Below, one piece after another: positions 9,882 through 19,777 of a stretch of DNA of 31,507 nucleotides. Location: NCBI GenBank assembly GCA_000467715.1, contig AJFK01000538.1, positions 1 to 31,507 on the forward strand, read 5' to 3'. The notes under the pieces are model-generated. The model ran no database searches, was not told the origin of the DNA, and was given only the letters and a program-made list of their open reading frames with translations. The stretch comes from Hysterium pulicare CBS 123377 (lineage: Eukaryota > Ascomycota > Dothideomycetes > Hysteriales > Hysteriaceae). The number at the start of each line of letters is the position of its first letter. Position 1 is the stretch's first letter. The position numbers were made by a program, and so were the translations under genes.

Positions 9882-11246
9882 ATGGCCTCGATCAGTGAGC
9901 TGCCAACCGAGCTATTGCTCGAAGTTTTCGAGCAGCTCCAGAGATCATCGTCTCCTGGTATGCTGGTAAATGCCATGCTATGCTGCCAAAGATGGCATAG
10001 TCTGATCTCCTCGGTTCTTTACACGCACGTGGCGGTTGATTCAAAGCTCAACGAGAACTCGACGTCATGCCTGTTTGTGCGCCAGTCTACGTATCTGGGC
10101 TTGATCCAGTCTTTTTCCCTACGCATCCATCAAGTCCAGCTGATGGGGTTTTATATAGCATTTCAGAAAGCAAATGACCGACTCGGCGAGATATGTGATG
10201 TGCTGCCTCGTTTGCAGAATCTCAAGACATTTTCTCTTCGTCTGGAGGAACAACCCGCACGGAAGTACCTTTTACCAAGCGAAGCGATTGTCAGCATCCT
10301 TGATAGCCTTCCTAGGTCGGTTGTGAATCTGGAGGTAGATTGCGGTGGTCTAGATGATATCGCGTTCTCTGGCATGCATGCCTGCGAATCTATCAGCGCT
10401 TTGCTGCCACAGCTCCAATGGCTTCGCCTCCGAATCTCCTACATTTGCCCTACATTGCTATCTCGGCTGCAAACAGTCAACTCGGAAGACTCTGGCTCTG
10501 CTAAAAACGAAGGATCGCGTATCGACATGGATCCTAGTGCAATATCTAAGCTAAGATATGCCATCATCCGTCTTGATGGAAAGCCCGATCCATTACGCAA
10601 CACTACCGCTCGGCTTTGCAATGCAAGGGGAGGACTTGTTCGACCTCAAGCATTCGCAACGTCTTTACGTGAATTGCATAAATCTGGCGCATTCCCGGCT
10701 CTCCGCTGCTTCATTTTAGTTGATAGAGTGGACGCGGTGCCCCTCGCACACGGCGAGCACTGGAATGTATTGAAAGTACGCGACATTACAAACGAAATCA
10801 CGGCAACTTTTCCGTGGTGTGCTAGAGGCGGATCAAGTCACCTACACATGATAAGAGATATGAATGGCGAAGACTGGTTTGGAAGCTTCAGTGTTGTGTC
10901 GGATTCCCTCGACGGCCCTCTAGCTTGGTCGGAGACAGCTTCCCGTAAGCGCTTCCCTCCACTTGAGGTTCCAGAAGATGAATTAGGCAGTAACTGGCGG
11001 CTTGATCTTCGAAGATTGACTTGGTGGCATTCCGTAATGAAGCAGAATGGAGTCGCTTTTCGACTTTGGAAGCATGAAGAGATGACCGGAACCAAGGTGT
11101 TGCAAACTCGCACAACATCTGGATTTGATGATACCCAAGCTGCCAGTGAAGAGTTACCTGTTGGATGGAGATGGATTCCTGAAGGCAGCTGGCAGTGGAC
11201 GATAGAGGCAGGAGTCAAAAGAGATTTGCCAGGATCAGCAGCGTGA
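9882..11246 (+). CDS. F-box domain protein
   Basis: Intronless, 454 residues. The first ~45 residues form an F-box (starts with SELPTELLLEVFEQL, then a CCQRWHSLISSVLY-like helix), which in this family docks to Skp1 in SCF ubiquitin ligases. The rest is Leu-rich in places (about 60-200), suggestive of degenerate leucine-rich repeats, then a Trp-rich C-terminal part with no domain I recognise. Such proteins pick targets for ubiquitination, but the target cannot be inferred. The start is the first ATG of the frame and directly begins the F-box. Fungal genomes carry many lineage-specific F-box genes of this form. Confidence 0.88.
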   Translation: MASISELPTELLLEVFEQLQRSSSPGMLVNAMLCCQRWHSLISSVLYTHVAVDSKLNENSTSCLFVRQSTYLGLIQSFSLRIHQVQLMGFYIAFQKANDRLGEICDVLPRLQNLKTFSLRLEEQPARKYLLPSEAIVSILDSLPRSVVNLEVDCGGLDDIAFSGMHACESISALLPQLQWLRLRISYICPTLLSRLQTVNSEDSGSAKNEGSRIDMDPSAISKLRYAIIRLDGKPDPLRNTTARLCNARGGLVRPQAFATSLRELHKSGAFPALRCFILVDRVDAVPLAHGEHWNVLKVRDITNEITATFPWCARGGSSHLHMIRDMNGEDWFGSFSVVSDSLDGPLAWSETASRKRFPPLEVPEDELGSNWRLDLRRLTWWHSVMKQNGVAFRLWKHEEMTGTKVLQTRTTSGFDDTQAASEELPVGWRWIPEGSWQWTIEAGVKRDLPGSAA

Positions 11247-11854
11247 TGCCTGGTTCTTTCCACTAGTGCTCTAAAATTTGAAAAGAGCTGGGTTTGGGTC
11301 AGAAGAGAGTCTCGGTGTGACAACATATCACTAGTCTGAGGCACTGTTCTAGCTACGAAGTACTGTTGATGGGCACCTTAATGCTATCGAGAGTACAACC
11401 TGCCACTCTCTTCTACATTTGATTATATCCATGCAAAGGTCGAAAGGCTCTAGTGGAACACACTGCTTAATGAACACGCGCGCCATTCGTCCAACCCTTG
11501 GGACTTCCAACCCTCGAGGCGTATGCGTTGCATATTTTCCGAGTACAGCCTATCGATTTTCACGATTAGGTTCAACAGCAATGAAGCGCGAGATACAAGT
11601 GTCATAACATGATTTATATGCAATCGTAGCAAACAACTTTATGGCCTAATCGCCGAGATGCGACTTGTCAGTGCTCGCTTGGCCTGCCTGCGTCTAGTTT
11701 AGGTATACAATCTCAACGCATGATAATGCAACGTGAGCTGATGAAGGTCTTCGTATCAGCCATTTGCAACCTCTCTCCCCTCCAGACGAAAAACAAAAAC
11801 AAGTTCTCCAGCGGCCGACAAGGGCGGAGCTGAGGACCAGAAGCCAGCATTGGG
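11247..11854. other. Non-coding stretch downstream of the F-box gene
   Basis: About 600 bp in which I see no gene; frames of about 60 codons on both strands (11419-11607, 11450-11632) overlap each other and show no protein features. The last 100 bp before 11855 contain CT-rich and CA-rich tracts that look like a promoter or leader for the interrupted frame that follows. Confidence 0.5.
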
Positions 11855-12382
11855 ATGTATGAGATCGATGGGCTTGAGTCGCCTAACTATCGGGCGGAGT
11901 TACCGGCTGAAGAACGATGCATTTCACCAGTGAACTCTCATAGCGGGCCAAGTACATGTGACGGATTCCACATCATTTCTCACGACCTGGTATTAGAAAA
12001 GTCTGGCTGCATTGACACTCCACGGGGTAAAGATCTCGGAAAGAGCTCAGAGGAAGTTGGAACGACGGCGGGGGTAAAGGAAGGCCATGACGATTCTGAA
12101 AAGGAATATAATGAAGAGTCGACTTCTGAAGAGATCAATATTGAAACACTCAGGGATGATCTACCTGACAGTTAGCTCACTGAGCGTGCCTCATCACCAG
12201 TGCCTAATCTCTGCTTGCCGCAATTTGAGTTCGAAGCCTCGACAAGTGGGCCTGAGCCTGTGGTTCGGGGGTGGATTGGACAGGAGGAAAATAAAGGGGA
12301 GAGCAAGGTGGTATTGGACGCCACTATGCCTCAGGGGCGAGAGCCGGAGAAGATGCTTCGAAAGAAAAGAAATACGATGTGA
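11855..12382 (+). pseudogene. Interrupted open frame, acidic hypothetical protein or remnant
   Basis: An ATG at 11855 opens 106 codons to a TAG at 12173-12175; the same frame then runs on without another stop to a TGA at 12380-12382, about 175 codons in all. The product would be acidic, rich in Glu, Ser and Gly, with no recognised domain, then a basic tail. The upstream sequence looks like a fungal leader. The single stop could mark a decayed gene, a true end after 106 residues, or an intron: a GTTAGC...ACCAG pair of only 30 nt spans the stop and keeps frame, but that is shorter than any other intron here. Composition-based support only. Confidence 0.35.
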
Positions 12383-12941
12383 TGGTATCATCAATCTGTC
12401 TCCACGATAAGGCGCGCAACTTCCGGTATGAAACGGGTCTCTCAAAACATCTAGCTAGCTCTGGTCGCTGTATTGATAGGTCGAGAATGTTCTTTTCCTT
12501 CCTCTATGTCGAACTTTACAATAGACTTGGCCTGGTGGTGGTTTCGGCGCTATAATAGGCAATTTGGAGGGCAAACATACTTCTAGCCCCTGAAGAACAC
12601 TTTGAAGATCGCGTAGGAGCAGTCCGCTATGCACAAGTTTGGCCAACCACTTATCAGAGCAAGAGTTTTAAGTACCTGTAGATCCGCCATAGGTTGGCCT
12701 TGGTTGAATTATGCGCGTCCTGTAGATTTGGGCTTTTGTGCGGACTACATCTTGGCGATAGTAGACACCTCAAATACAGCATTAAGACTGAATGTTTTGA
12801 TCAACATACATTTGATGTACTATTTCACATCAATATTGATGGCTGCTGATTGGTAGATAGTTAACGTTTGCGGACCCCTTCATACCTATAATTATATTAC
12901 CGTAATTGTCTTCGTCGGTTGTTGGAAGAATCTGTTGGATT
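12383..12941. other. Non-coding stretch downstream of RNase III
   Basis: About 560 bp with no supported gene; the part near 12760-12900 is noticeably AT-rich. A 63-codon minus-strand frame (12455-12646) begins at TTG and has no recognised features. It likely includes the 3' UTR of the RNase III gene. Confidence 0.5.
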
Positions 12942-14321
12942 TCAAGACAAGGAGACCTTTTGATCCTTGGTTCCCTTTTCGCTCTTTTTGCGCTTCTTGT
13001 CCCGCTCACTTCCTTGATCCTTTCCGTCCTTCAAATCGTGACTCTTCTCGCTCTTCTCGACTTCGTCGGCTTTTCTGTCTCTCGCCTCCTTATTCATATC
13101 CCCTGCCGTGAACTTCGACAACCCTGAATTCTTTTGTTCTAAAGCCTTCAACTTCTTCTCATGTGCGTCCTTCAAAACGTGGCTACTTCTTTTCATCGCA
13201 TCGGCCGCCGCAGCTGTTCCGGCTTGTCTCATATTCTGGCCCTCTCCGCTCCCCAACCATTCCTGGAGGTACCCCCATCCTGTCAAATAAACCCCCATAA
13301 AGAACTTTTGCTTCCCCGTACTCCTATCCATTTCCATATCCCGCTCCTGTTTGTATTCTACCCTAACGCCTTTCTCAAGCACCATTCTGGACAGATCTTG
13401 CTTGGCATCCGGGTTCACGATTGGATGATCTGCTTCTTCAAGCAATCTGGGCGACCAGAGTTCGGTTAACCATTTTTCGGCTGTCCGGTATCCCTTTTCA
13501 GCATCTGAGAGAATGATAGCCGCAACGTAGGCCTCGAAAACATCGGCAAGGATCTTTGTCCATGCTTTACTTAGATGCAAGTCGCCGGAATACTGAATTC
13601 GGTCACCAAGACCATACGCGTTGGCATACAAAGCTAACTGCTCGTTCTTAACCAGAGCTTCGCGAACTTGAGCCTGTTGGCCTGATGTCAATTGCGGCAG
13701 TCTTGAATGGATGAGCCGGGTGCTAATAATTTCAATGTAAGCGTCACCGAGGAATTCGAGCTTTTCGTAGTTTAGCTCTTCGTTCATCAGTCCCTGCGCG
13801 GAGTTGTGACTAAACGCGGCTTCTTCGAGATACTGTTCTTTGATTGGAGGAAGAGGAGGGAGATCAGGCCGGAGTTTGATGGGTTGCGTTGCGCGGTAGT
13901 TGTGGATAGGAACATAAGGTGTGGCTTCAGGATTTCTCTTGTTAAGATCTTGAAGAGCGAGTGAGGCAGACGAAGGCGCAGAGTCTGAGTAAAGAAGGTG
14001 GTGGAGTTCTTTGGCGTGATGGAGAATATCCTGGTCATGTGACGACTCCGGGATGTTCTTTGCAAGATGCTCCAGTAGGCCTTTGAGGATATTGTGCGGA
14101 TCCGGAGACGCAGATGGCTGTGCATGGTCAACATTCTTCAGTCCTAGTGGCGTACGGTGACTTCCATTTGGGTTGTGCTTGTCGAAATTTCTCTGCGGGT
14201 AGTTTTTGCCGTGGGTTTGATGTTGGCTTTTGCCTTGGTGGTGAAAGTCATTCGGCTTCTGTTTCTTGTAGAACGGTCGATCAGGAGCCTCTTGGTGGTG
14301 TCTACTTCTCTTTTCTGCCAT
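12942..14321 (-). CDS. Ribonuclease III (Rnt1/Pac1-like)
   Basis: Intronless, 459 residues. An N-terminal His/Gln/Lys-rich basic stretch (1-60) precedes the RNase III domain (about 150-290) with the signature NYEKLEFLGDAY (184-195); the metal-binding acidic residues Glu189, Asp193, Asp260 and Glu263 (LADVFEAY) are all present. A double-stranded-RNA-binding domain follows (about 303-380, ending in RQAGTAAAADAM), then an 80-residue Lys/Asp/Glu-rich tail that could carry a nuclear signal. Single-domain fungal RNase III enzymes of this kind cleave hairpins in pre-rRNA, snRNA and snoRNA precursors in the nucleus; the single catalytic domain argues against Dicer. It diverges from the S33 gene with about 230 bp between starts. 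Confidence 0.93.
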   Translation of the reverse strand: MAEKRSRHHQEAPDRPFYKKQKPNDFHHQGKSQHQTHGKNYPQRNFDKHNPNGSHRTPLGLKNVDHAQPSASPDPHNILKGLLEHLAKNIPESSHDQDILHHAKELHHLLYSDSAPSSASLALQDLNKRNPEATPYVPIHNYRATQPIKLRPDLPPLPPIKEQYLEEAAFSHNSAQGLMNEELNYEKLEFLGDAYIEIISTRLIHSRLPQLTSGQQAQVREALVKNEQLALYANAYGLGDRIQYSGDLHLSKAWTKILADVFEAYVAAIILSDAEKGYRTAEKWLTELWSPRLLEEADHPIVNPDAKQDLSRMVLEKGVRVEYKQERDMEMDRSTGKQKFFMGVYLTGWGYLQEWLGSGEGQNMRQAGTAAAADAMKRSSHVLKDAHEKKLKALEQKNSGLSKFTAGDMNKEARDRKADEVEKSEKSHDLKDGKDQGSERDKKRKKSEKGTKDQKVSLS

Positions 14322-14551
14322 CTTGGCCGGATTTACAGCGTTCGGTCTGCGAGATTGCGGCTGTACAAAAGACTGACATGAATGGCCTACGGCTGTAAGT
14401 TTTCAGTTTTCTTGTGGTGAATGTTGAAATTCCTCCGTCGGTTGTAGCCTAGACTCGATCTGGTATAGCCGAGCCTGCACTTATACGAACGGCATCAACC
14501 TCACTTCTCCCCCGAGGCAATCCCATCATTACCCCCCTCTAGTCATACACA
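14322..14551. promoter_or_regulatory. Short bidirectional promoter between RNase III and mitochondrial S33
   Basis: 230 bp separate the two divergent start codons, so both core promoters must lie here unless leaders are very short. Both neighbours serve ribosome production or translation. I see no specific named motif. Confidence 0.55.
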
Positions 14552-15107
14552 ATGGCTGTTGCAAGGTCGCGCGTGTTGGACCTTATGAAGGCATATCTCC
14601 TCCCCTCTCCGTCTTCTTGTTGCACAATTTAACCTTTCGCGTAGGTCCAATGCCGCATCTTCAACACAACCTTCAATCCCAATCGCCTACGTCTCGGCAC
14701 AAGAATTCTCCACGAACGCTTACGCGGTCCCTCTGTTGCCTCATACTACCCGCCTCGAATCGGTACGACGAAGCAATTGAGAAGGCTGTACCCGGAGTAT
14801 GATATACCGGATGAGAAGGAGGATGACTGGTTGGAACATCTGCAGATGTATGTTTCCTACACTCTACGCATGCTTCATCAGCAGTGAGCTGCATAGAGGA
14901 GAAAATGGATTTTGGGACTGCCATCGGCTTTGGTAGTGGAGAAAAGCGTATGCTGACTTGATTTCTTCTGTAGTGCAAAATCCCGAGGGAAAGGACCCCC
15001 CAAGAAGAAGAGGACAGCTGCTGGTAAGTTCTGCTACGTTGTCCGACGAATGAGAACAGTACTTATGGGCCTTTGCAGAGTCAAAGAAATTTGGAAAGAG
15101 GCGATAA
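14552..15107 (+). CDS. RSM27: Mitochondrial small-subunit ribosomal protein S33 (Rsm27 family)
   Basis: Exons 14552-14590, 14645-14847, 14974-15023 and 15079-15107 give 106 residues. The protein reads MAVARSRVLDLMKVQCRIF at the start, then a conserved FNP..LR.G..IL.ERL.GPSVASYYPPR block, and ends with the basic KSRGKGPPKKKR tail typical of the S27/S33mt family. It is a component of the mitochondrial small ribosomal subunit. The first intron starts with GC rather than GT (AAG|GCATAT) and ends in GTAG, with TTAAC as a likely branch site; the in-phase GT donors upstream would remove conserved N-terminal residues. The other introns are GT-AG (126 and 55 nt). Confidence 0.92.
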
Positions 15108-15354
15108 TGAGCCTTTATCGATTGGTTGGTTCTGTAGCTATATTGTATCACGAAGTATTCATGGGCGGCGTACGGATGCATTTTACATGCTTACATGCAA
15201 CTCAGTAGAGGCTTGCGGGAACACTTCTTGGTTTGTACACTTATTTACATGTAGATGTGATTTTGTAAACTTCCACGAAACACCTGCTCAAAATATACCT
15301 TTTGCCATCCACAATATCATGCATCTGTATTTATACACATTTTGGAATTTACAT

Positions 15355-16809
15355 TCACTTTTTCGCTGTTTGCATTGGTCTGCCTCGATTTTGAGTTCCA
15401 GGAGGCATCTTCAGCCCGCCAAAGACCAGGCCACAGACTGCAAGCATACCCGCACCACCAACGGCATACGCAACTTCTCTGCCAGCCCACCAGTACAACG
15501 AGCAGAATATCAAAGGCCCTAAGGACCTTCCTATTTGACCTACAAGACGTATTAGTTTAATGTTGGGCTACACGGCGAATGTGGAATTTACCAAAGCTAC
15601 GATGGTTACCCAGCTTCTCTCCCCTCTCACCAGCCGCCGCTTCGAAGCTACTCAAACTATTCAATCCGGTCACGACTGTTGCTGATGTTACTGCAAGCAA
15701 CGCTGCAGCTAGGTACAGTTCCTTTTGGGTCTGCAATCGCCCCAGCAGGAAGAAGCTTATGGCACAGCTGATCACTCCCATTTGGACAACCCGAAGAGGA
15801 TGCATTCGCCTCACGATGCTGCCCTGTAGTATACTAGCAACAAGGCCAATGAATCCCAGGAGTTTCCCAGACTGCGCGCTGCCATAGGAAAAGAGATCGT
15901 AGGTCATGAATGGGAGTGAAAACTCCATACCCGAAAAGAAGAGAATGAAGCTAAAGTGCGTGAAATTTATAAGTGAATGGGAATTTGTGCGGACTCGCCT
16001 CGCAGGCTTGGCAGTTGTCGCGGAGCCATTGGCAGGCTGCTTTGCGGAGGTGACAGGCAATGTTTCGGGGAGACTCGTGTAAAGATAGATTGTCTCAGTG
16101 ACGATGAGGAATAGTGAGAAACCCGCTGCGGTCGCGAACGGATTGGCAGCCACGGTCGCAATTCTTGACAGATAGGCACCCAGCGCCGGTCCAAACGTGA
16201 AGGCTATGCTAAAGCAAACGCCTACAAGCGCCATTGTAGAACCTCGTTGAGTATCGTCGCTAATGTCCGTAGCAATGGCAATTGCGAGTTGTACGTTCCC
16301 CTCGCTCAGGCCACCCACCACTCTACTTGCTAGAAATGTGCGGAAATCGGTTGCGGCGACCCAGAGGGCCACTGAGAGAATGTTGCCAACCATAGACCAC
16401 AGAAGCGCTTTTCTGCGGCCATACTTGTCGGAAAGTGTGCCGATGACTGGGGAAGCAATGGCTTGAAGGAATGAAAAGAGCGAACCGACTGCGCCTCCGA
16501 GTAGGACAATGTCATAGCGATCATTTATGGGACGTGCAAATGAATTCTTGTAGGTATTCAGACCATGGATGACACGGCTTAGGACGGTGTTCTGGTTCGC
16601 GCTGGACGCTTCGTGGTCGCGATAGAATTCGAGGAGTTTCGGATATAGGGGTAGGATGAAAGTGAACGAAATCTGACAAGATCAATCAGCGCATGATAGA
16701 GTTCCGTGGTGTTGAGAGACAAACGCACCAGATCGAGAAGCAGTGATATGAACAGCACCTTGAGAACTCTCTTCCGCAAGTCGCCAGCGACGGGTGTTGT
16801 AGAGGCCAT
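15355..16809 (-). CDS. MFS transporter, MFSD10-like
   Basis: Complement of 15355-15539, 15592-16672 and 16729-16809; 448 residues, with two short introns of 52 and 56 nt. The chain is strongly hydrophobic with about 12 membrane segments. The MFS motif A is seen after the second segment as GTLSDKYGRR (105-114). A loop of about 40 polar residues (PETLP... to RVRTNSHS) separates the two halves, and the splice near the C-terminus gives the conserved RSFGQIGRSLGPL. This layout fits the eukaryotic TetA-like/MFSD10 group, transporters of organic anions or drugs; substrate and membrane cannot be told here. The start follows directly into a charged, then hydrophobic helix. It diverges from the thioesterase gene. 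Confidence 0.92.
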
Positions 16810-17192
16810 GATTGCGACAGACTAAGATGATGGATTTCCAATTGACTTAGACAATTGGAAAGTCATACACAGAGTCAGCCGGAGATGAGGATTACATATC
16901 AAGAAACGAAGGGCACTTAATTCCGCGGCAAGATGAAACATTTACATAGATGGGTTTGCCACGGACGATCGACACTTGAAACAATACCGGCTGCATGAGG
17001 AGACGCACACCAGCCGAGGCTAAATCCCAGCGCGGCTACTGACTCTTCTACGACTCCCAACTCCCGTCGCTTTGGCAGAATACATAGATACATAGTACCT
17101 ATCCATGGACCTGTTTTGCTCTACTTCATCAGCTGCAGCTGTTCATCCTAGCTATCTCCTATTCCGCATCCAGTAGCAACCCGCGAGAAGTC
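16810..17192. promoter_or_regulatory. Bidirectional promoter between MFS transporter and thioesterase
   Basis: 383 bp lie between divergent start codons. No gene is visible. Near the thioesterase the sequence turns CT-rich, as expected for a fungal leader. Confidence 0.5.
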
Positions 17193-18011
17193 ATGGCATC
17201 AGCAAAAGATAGAGCCAAAGCCATGGCAGCTGTGCAAGCCATGTTTGACCGGTAAGTAAGCTAAAGGAGCGAATTGAGAGGCTCGCCTCCTGTTTCATAA
17301 CCGTAGCTTGTTCCGATAACTCATTCCAACCTCAGCTACCGTCTCATTGCGGCCCAGAGGCCAGCTCATCATATAGTTAGTGAGCGGCTGTTTTACTGGT
17401 GACTTGTTGGAGCCCACCTGATTTGGGGAACTGCAGGATTATGATCACGAGGTCATGAATGCCCTGAAGCTCGTCGATGCCGGCCCTGACGGATCCGTTG
17501 TATTCGAACTGCAAATATCTGAGCGGTACTCGAATTTGAATGGTACGGGAAAGGCTGCCCATCATTCCTAGCGCCATGGGGTACTAATGTTCATCCAAAG
17601 ATGTGATGCACGGAGGAGCTGCCGGTGTCATCTTCGACATGGCCACCACCTCAGCGTTATGCCCAGTAGCAAAGCCCGGCTATTGGGAGTAAGGCTCACT
17701 CCCTCACTTTCCGCATCAACCTAACTTAAACCAGATTTATGGGAGGCGTCACCAGAACCCTCAACATCAGTTACTTGAAAGCTGTTCCCATAGGCACGGT
17801 GGTGCGATTGAGTTCGCACGTCGTGCAAGTTGGGAAGACCATGGCCATGATCAAGGGTAAAATGACTTCATTGGACGGCACGACTACATTCTGCACGGTA
17901 GAACACCACAAGGTGAATGCGCCTGTCAGGCCCGAGCATAGGAGCGCTCGGCTCCCTTGGGATGACGAGTTTGAGAGGGTGCATAGGGAGAGCCCTTCGT
18001 CAAAAATATAG
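17193..18011 (+). CDS. Hotdog-fold acyl-CoA thioesterase (PaaI/ACOT13-like)
   Basis: Five exons: 17193-17251, 17336-17375, 17437-17542, 17601-17688 and 17735-18011; 189 residues. The 4HBT/hotdog core has the motif MHGGAAGVIFDMATT (from about residue 71), where the HGG turn and the following Asp are typical of PaaI/ACOT13-type thioesterases, followed by the strands NISYLKAVPIG and KGKMTSLDGTTTFCTVEHHK. Members hydrolyse acyl-CoA or similar thioesters as dimers or tetramers; the acyl chain is unknown. Introns are 46-84 nt with visible CTAAC or CTAAT branch sites. The C-terminal 25 residues are polar and unconserved. Its 3' end faces that of the GARS gene 134 bp away, so the transcripts probably overlap. 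Confidence 0.92.
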
Positions 18012-18145
18012 CACACATTGACTACTCATTCTCGTTGTGAAGTCCATCATATTCACATCGTTCTGTATCTGCCGTACCAAACGCCATGTCTCATGCAGAT
18101 GCCCCGAATCGAGAAATACCTCTTTTTGGTTTTATGGCCGAAGCT

Positions 18146-19534
18146 TTACTTCAATGCCCTCCCAGCAATATCCTTCCGAAACTGCATACCCTCGAAGTGG
18201 ATTCTGTTCACTCCGTCGTATGCCTTTTCTACCGCTGCTCTTATAGATTCCGCAGTAGCCGTGGACGCTATCACTCTACCGCCTGAAGTTTTGAGGGTGT
18301 TGTCGGCAAAGGTGGTGCCGGCGTGGAAAAGCACAACATCTAAATTATCATTCTCCCATCGATCAAGGCTGGTGTCTGGGGGATACTTACCGTTTGGTAC
18401 AGGATCCAGCTTCATGGGTGTTCCTTTCGCGTACGACCCTGGATAGCCACCAGCTGCAACAACTACAGTCACTGCAAATTTCTCCGAAACATCCAAATTT
18501 ACCGAACCCATTCGACCGTCGGAGCATGCAAGCATGACCTCCGCAAGGTCTGTCTTCATCAGCGGCAGCAGACTCTGGGTTTCTGGGTCACCGAATCGGA
18601 CATTATACTCCAAGACCTTCGGGCCAGCCTTGGTCATCATTAAACCAGTGAAAAGCACGCCCTTGAAAGGAAAGCCTTTTCTCGATTAGCAAACACAGCC
18701 AAGAAAAGCGATTGCTCACGTACCTTCACTCCTCATCCCATCGATCGTAGGTTGCAATATGCTATTATGAATTTCCTTGATAACTTCCATCGGGGCGATC
18801 TTCGTAGGCGCATACGTTCCCATACCACCCGTGTTAGGTCCTTGATCTCCATCAAATATTCTTTTGTGATCTTGAGCTGGCGGCAAGCTCTTTGCCGTGA
18901 TCCCATCACTGAAAGTCAAAATACTTAATTCATCCCCTTGTAAGAATTCCTCAATGACGACCTCATCCCCGGCAGCCCCAAACTCCTTATCCAGCATGAT
19001 TTCTCTGAGCGCGTTATGCGCTTCCACTTTCGATGTAGGAATAATGACGCCTTTACCGGCTGCGAGACCTGATGCTTTGATAACAATGTCATGAGAAACC
19101 TCGTCGAGATATTTCTTCGCTTCTTCGTAATTGCTAAAATTCTGATATGCGGCTGTCGGAATACGATGTCTCTTCATGAAATCCTTCGAGAAGGTCTTAC
19201 TTCCCTCCATTCTAGCCGCCATCTCACTAGGTCCAAAACATTTCACCCCGTCGGCATGCCTTTCAAAGAAATCCACAATACCGGTCACGAGGGGAGCTTC
19301 AGGGCCCGGAACAAGGAAATTGACGTTCTTGTCTTTTGCTAGTGATACCAAGCCCGGAAAATCTTCCTGTTTGACTGAGGAGATGTTTGTCACATTTTGA
19401 AGCTGTGCAGTGCCTCCGTTGCCAGGAACCACGAAGATATGCTCGATGAGGGGCGATTGGGTCAATTTCCAAGCAAGGGCATGTTCACGACCGCCATTGC
19501 CTACTAAAAGGACCCGAAGCTTGTCTGAGGACAT
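18146..19534 (-). CDS. ADE5: Phosphoribosylamine-glycine ligase (GARS), without the AIRS domain
   Basis: Complement of 18146-18675 and 18724-19534; 446 residues with a 48-nt intron. It makes glycinamide ribonucleotide from phosphoribosylamine, glycine and ATP in purine synthesis. The order is standard: N-terminal VLLVGNGGREHAL (9-21), PGPEAPLV (76-83), ATP-grasp FGPSEMAARMEGSK (100-113) and VIKASGLAAGKGV, GARS signature QGPNTGGMGTYAP (231-243), then VRFGDPETQ after the splice and the C-terminal end FRKDIAGRALK. In yeast and many fungi this enzyme is fused to AIR synthase (ADE5,7). Here the frame stops at the domain border and no AIRS frame follows; the thioesterase gene occupies the space. 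I chose the ATG at 19534 because the family begins there; an in-frame ATG at 19696 would add 54 unconserved residues. Confidence 0.93.
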
Positions 19535-19777
19535 GTTTGGTGTGAGTAGGGAATTTCGGTGGAAAATTGAGATGGAGGTCACATGTTCATTCCAATAAAA
19601 GTTCGTGGGGTCCGGAGGACTGATCAAAAAGGGTTTAGTTGGAGGTAGACTCGTCAGGTCGTCAATCATCGAATTTGATAATGCTACATAATGCAAGTGA
19701 ACTGAATAAGATTAGATTAATCTACATAGTGCAAAATGGGTATCGTGTCATAATACATTAGGTATAAATCACCCAAT

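Noticed and set aside
10838-11344. 168-codon open frame on the minus strand inside the F-box gene
   Set aside because: Antisense shadow of a well-supported coding exon; no domain, no introns or context suggesting a gene.
19535-19696. 54-residue N-terminal extension of GARS as a mitochondrial signal
   Set aside because: The family begins at the downstream ATG, the extension has acidic residues and no clear amphipathic basic helix, so it is more likely leader sequence.
19714-19723. 10-bp palindrome AGATTAATCT upstream of GARS
   Set aside because: Short, AT-rich palindromes are expected by chance at this length, and it matches no regulator I can name.
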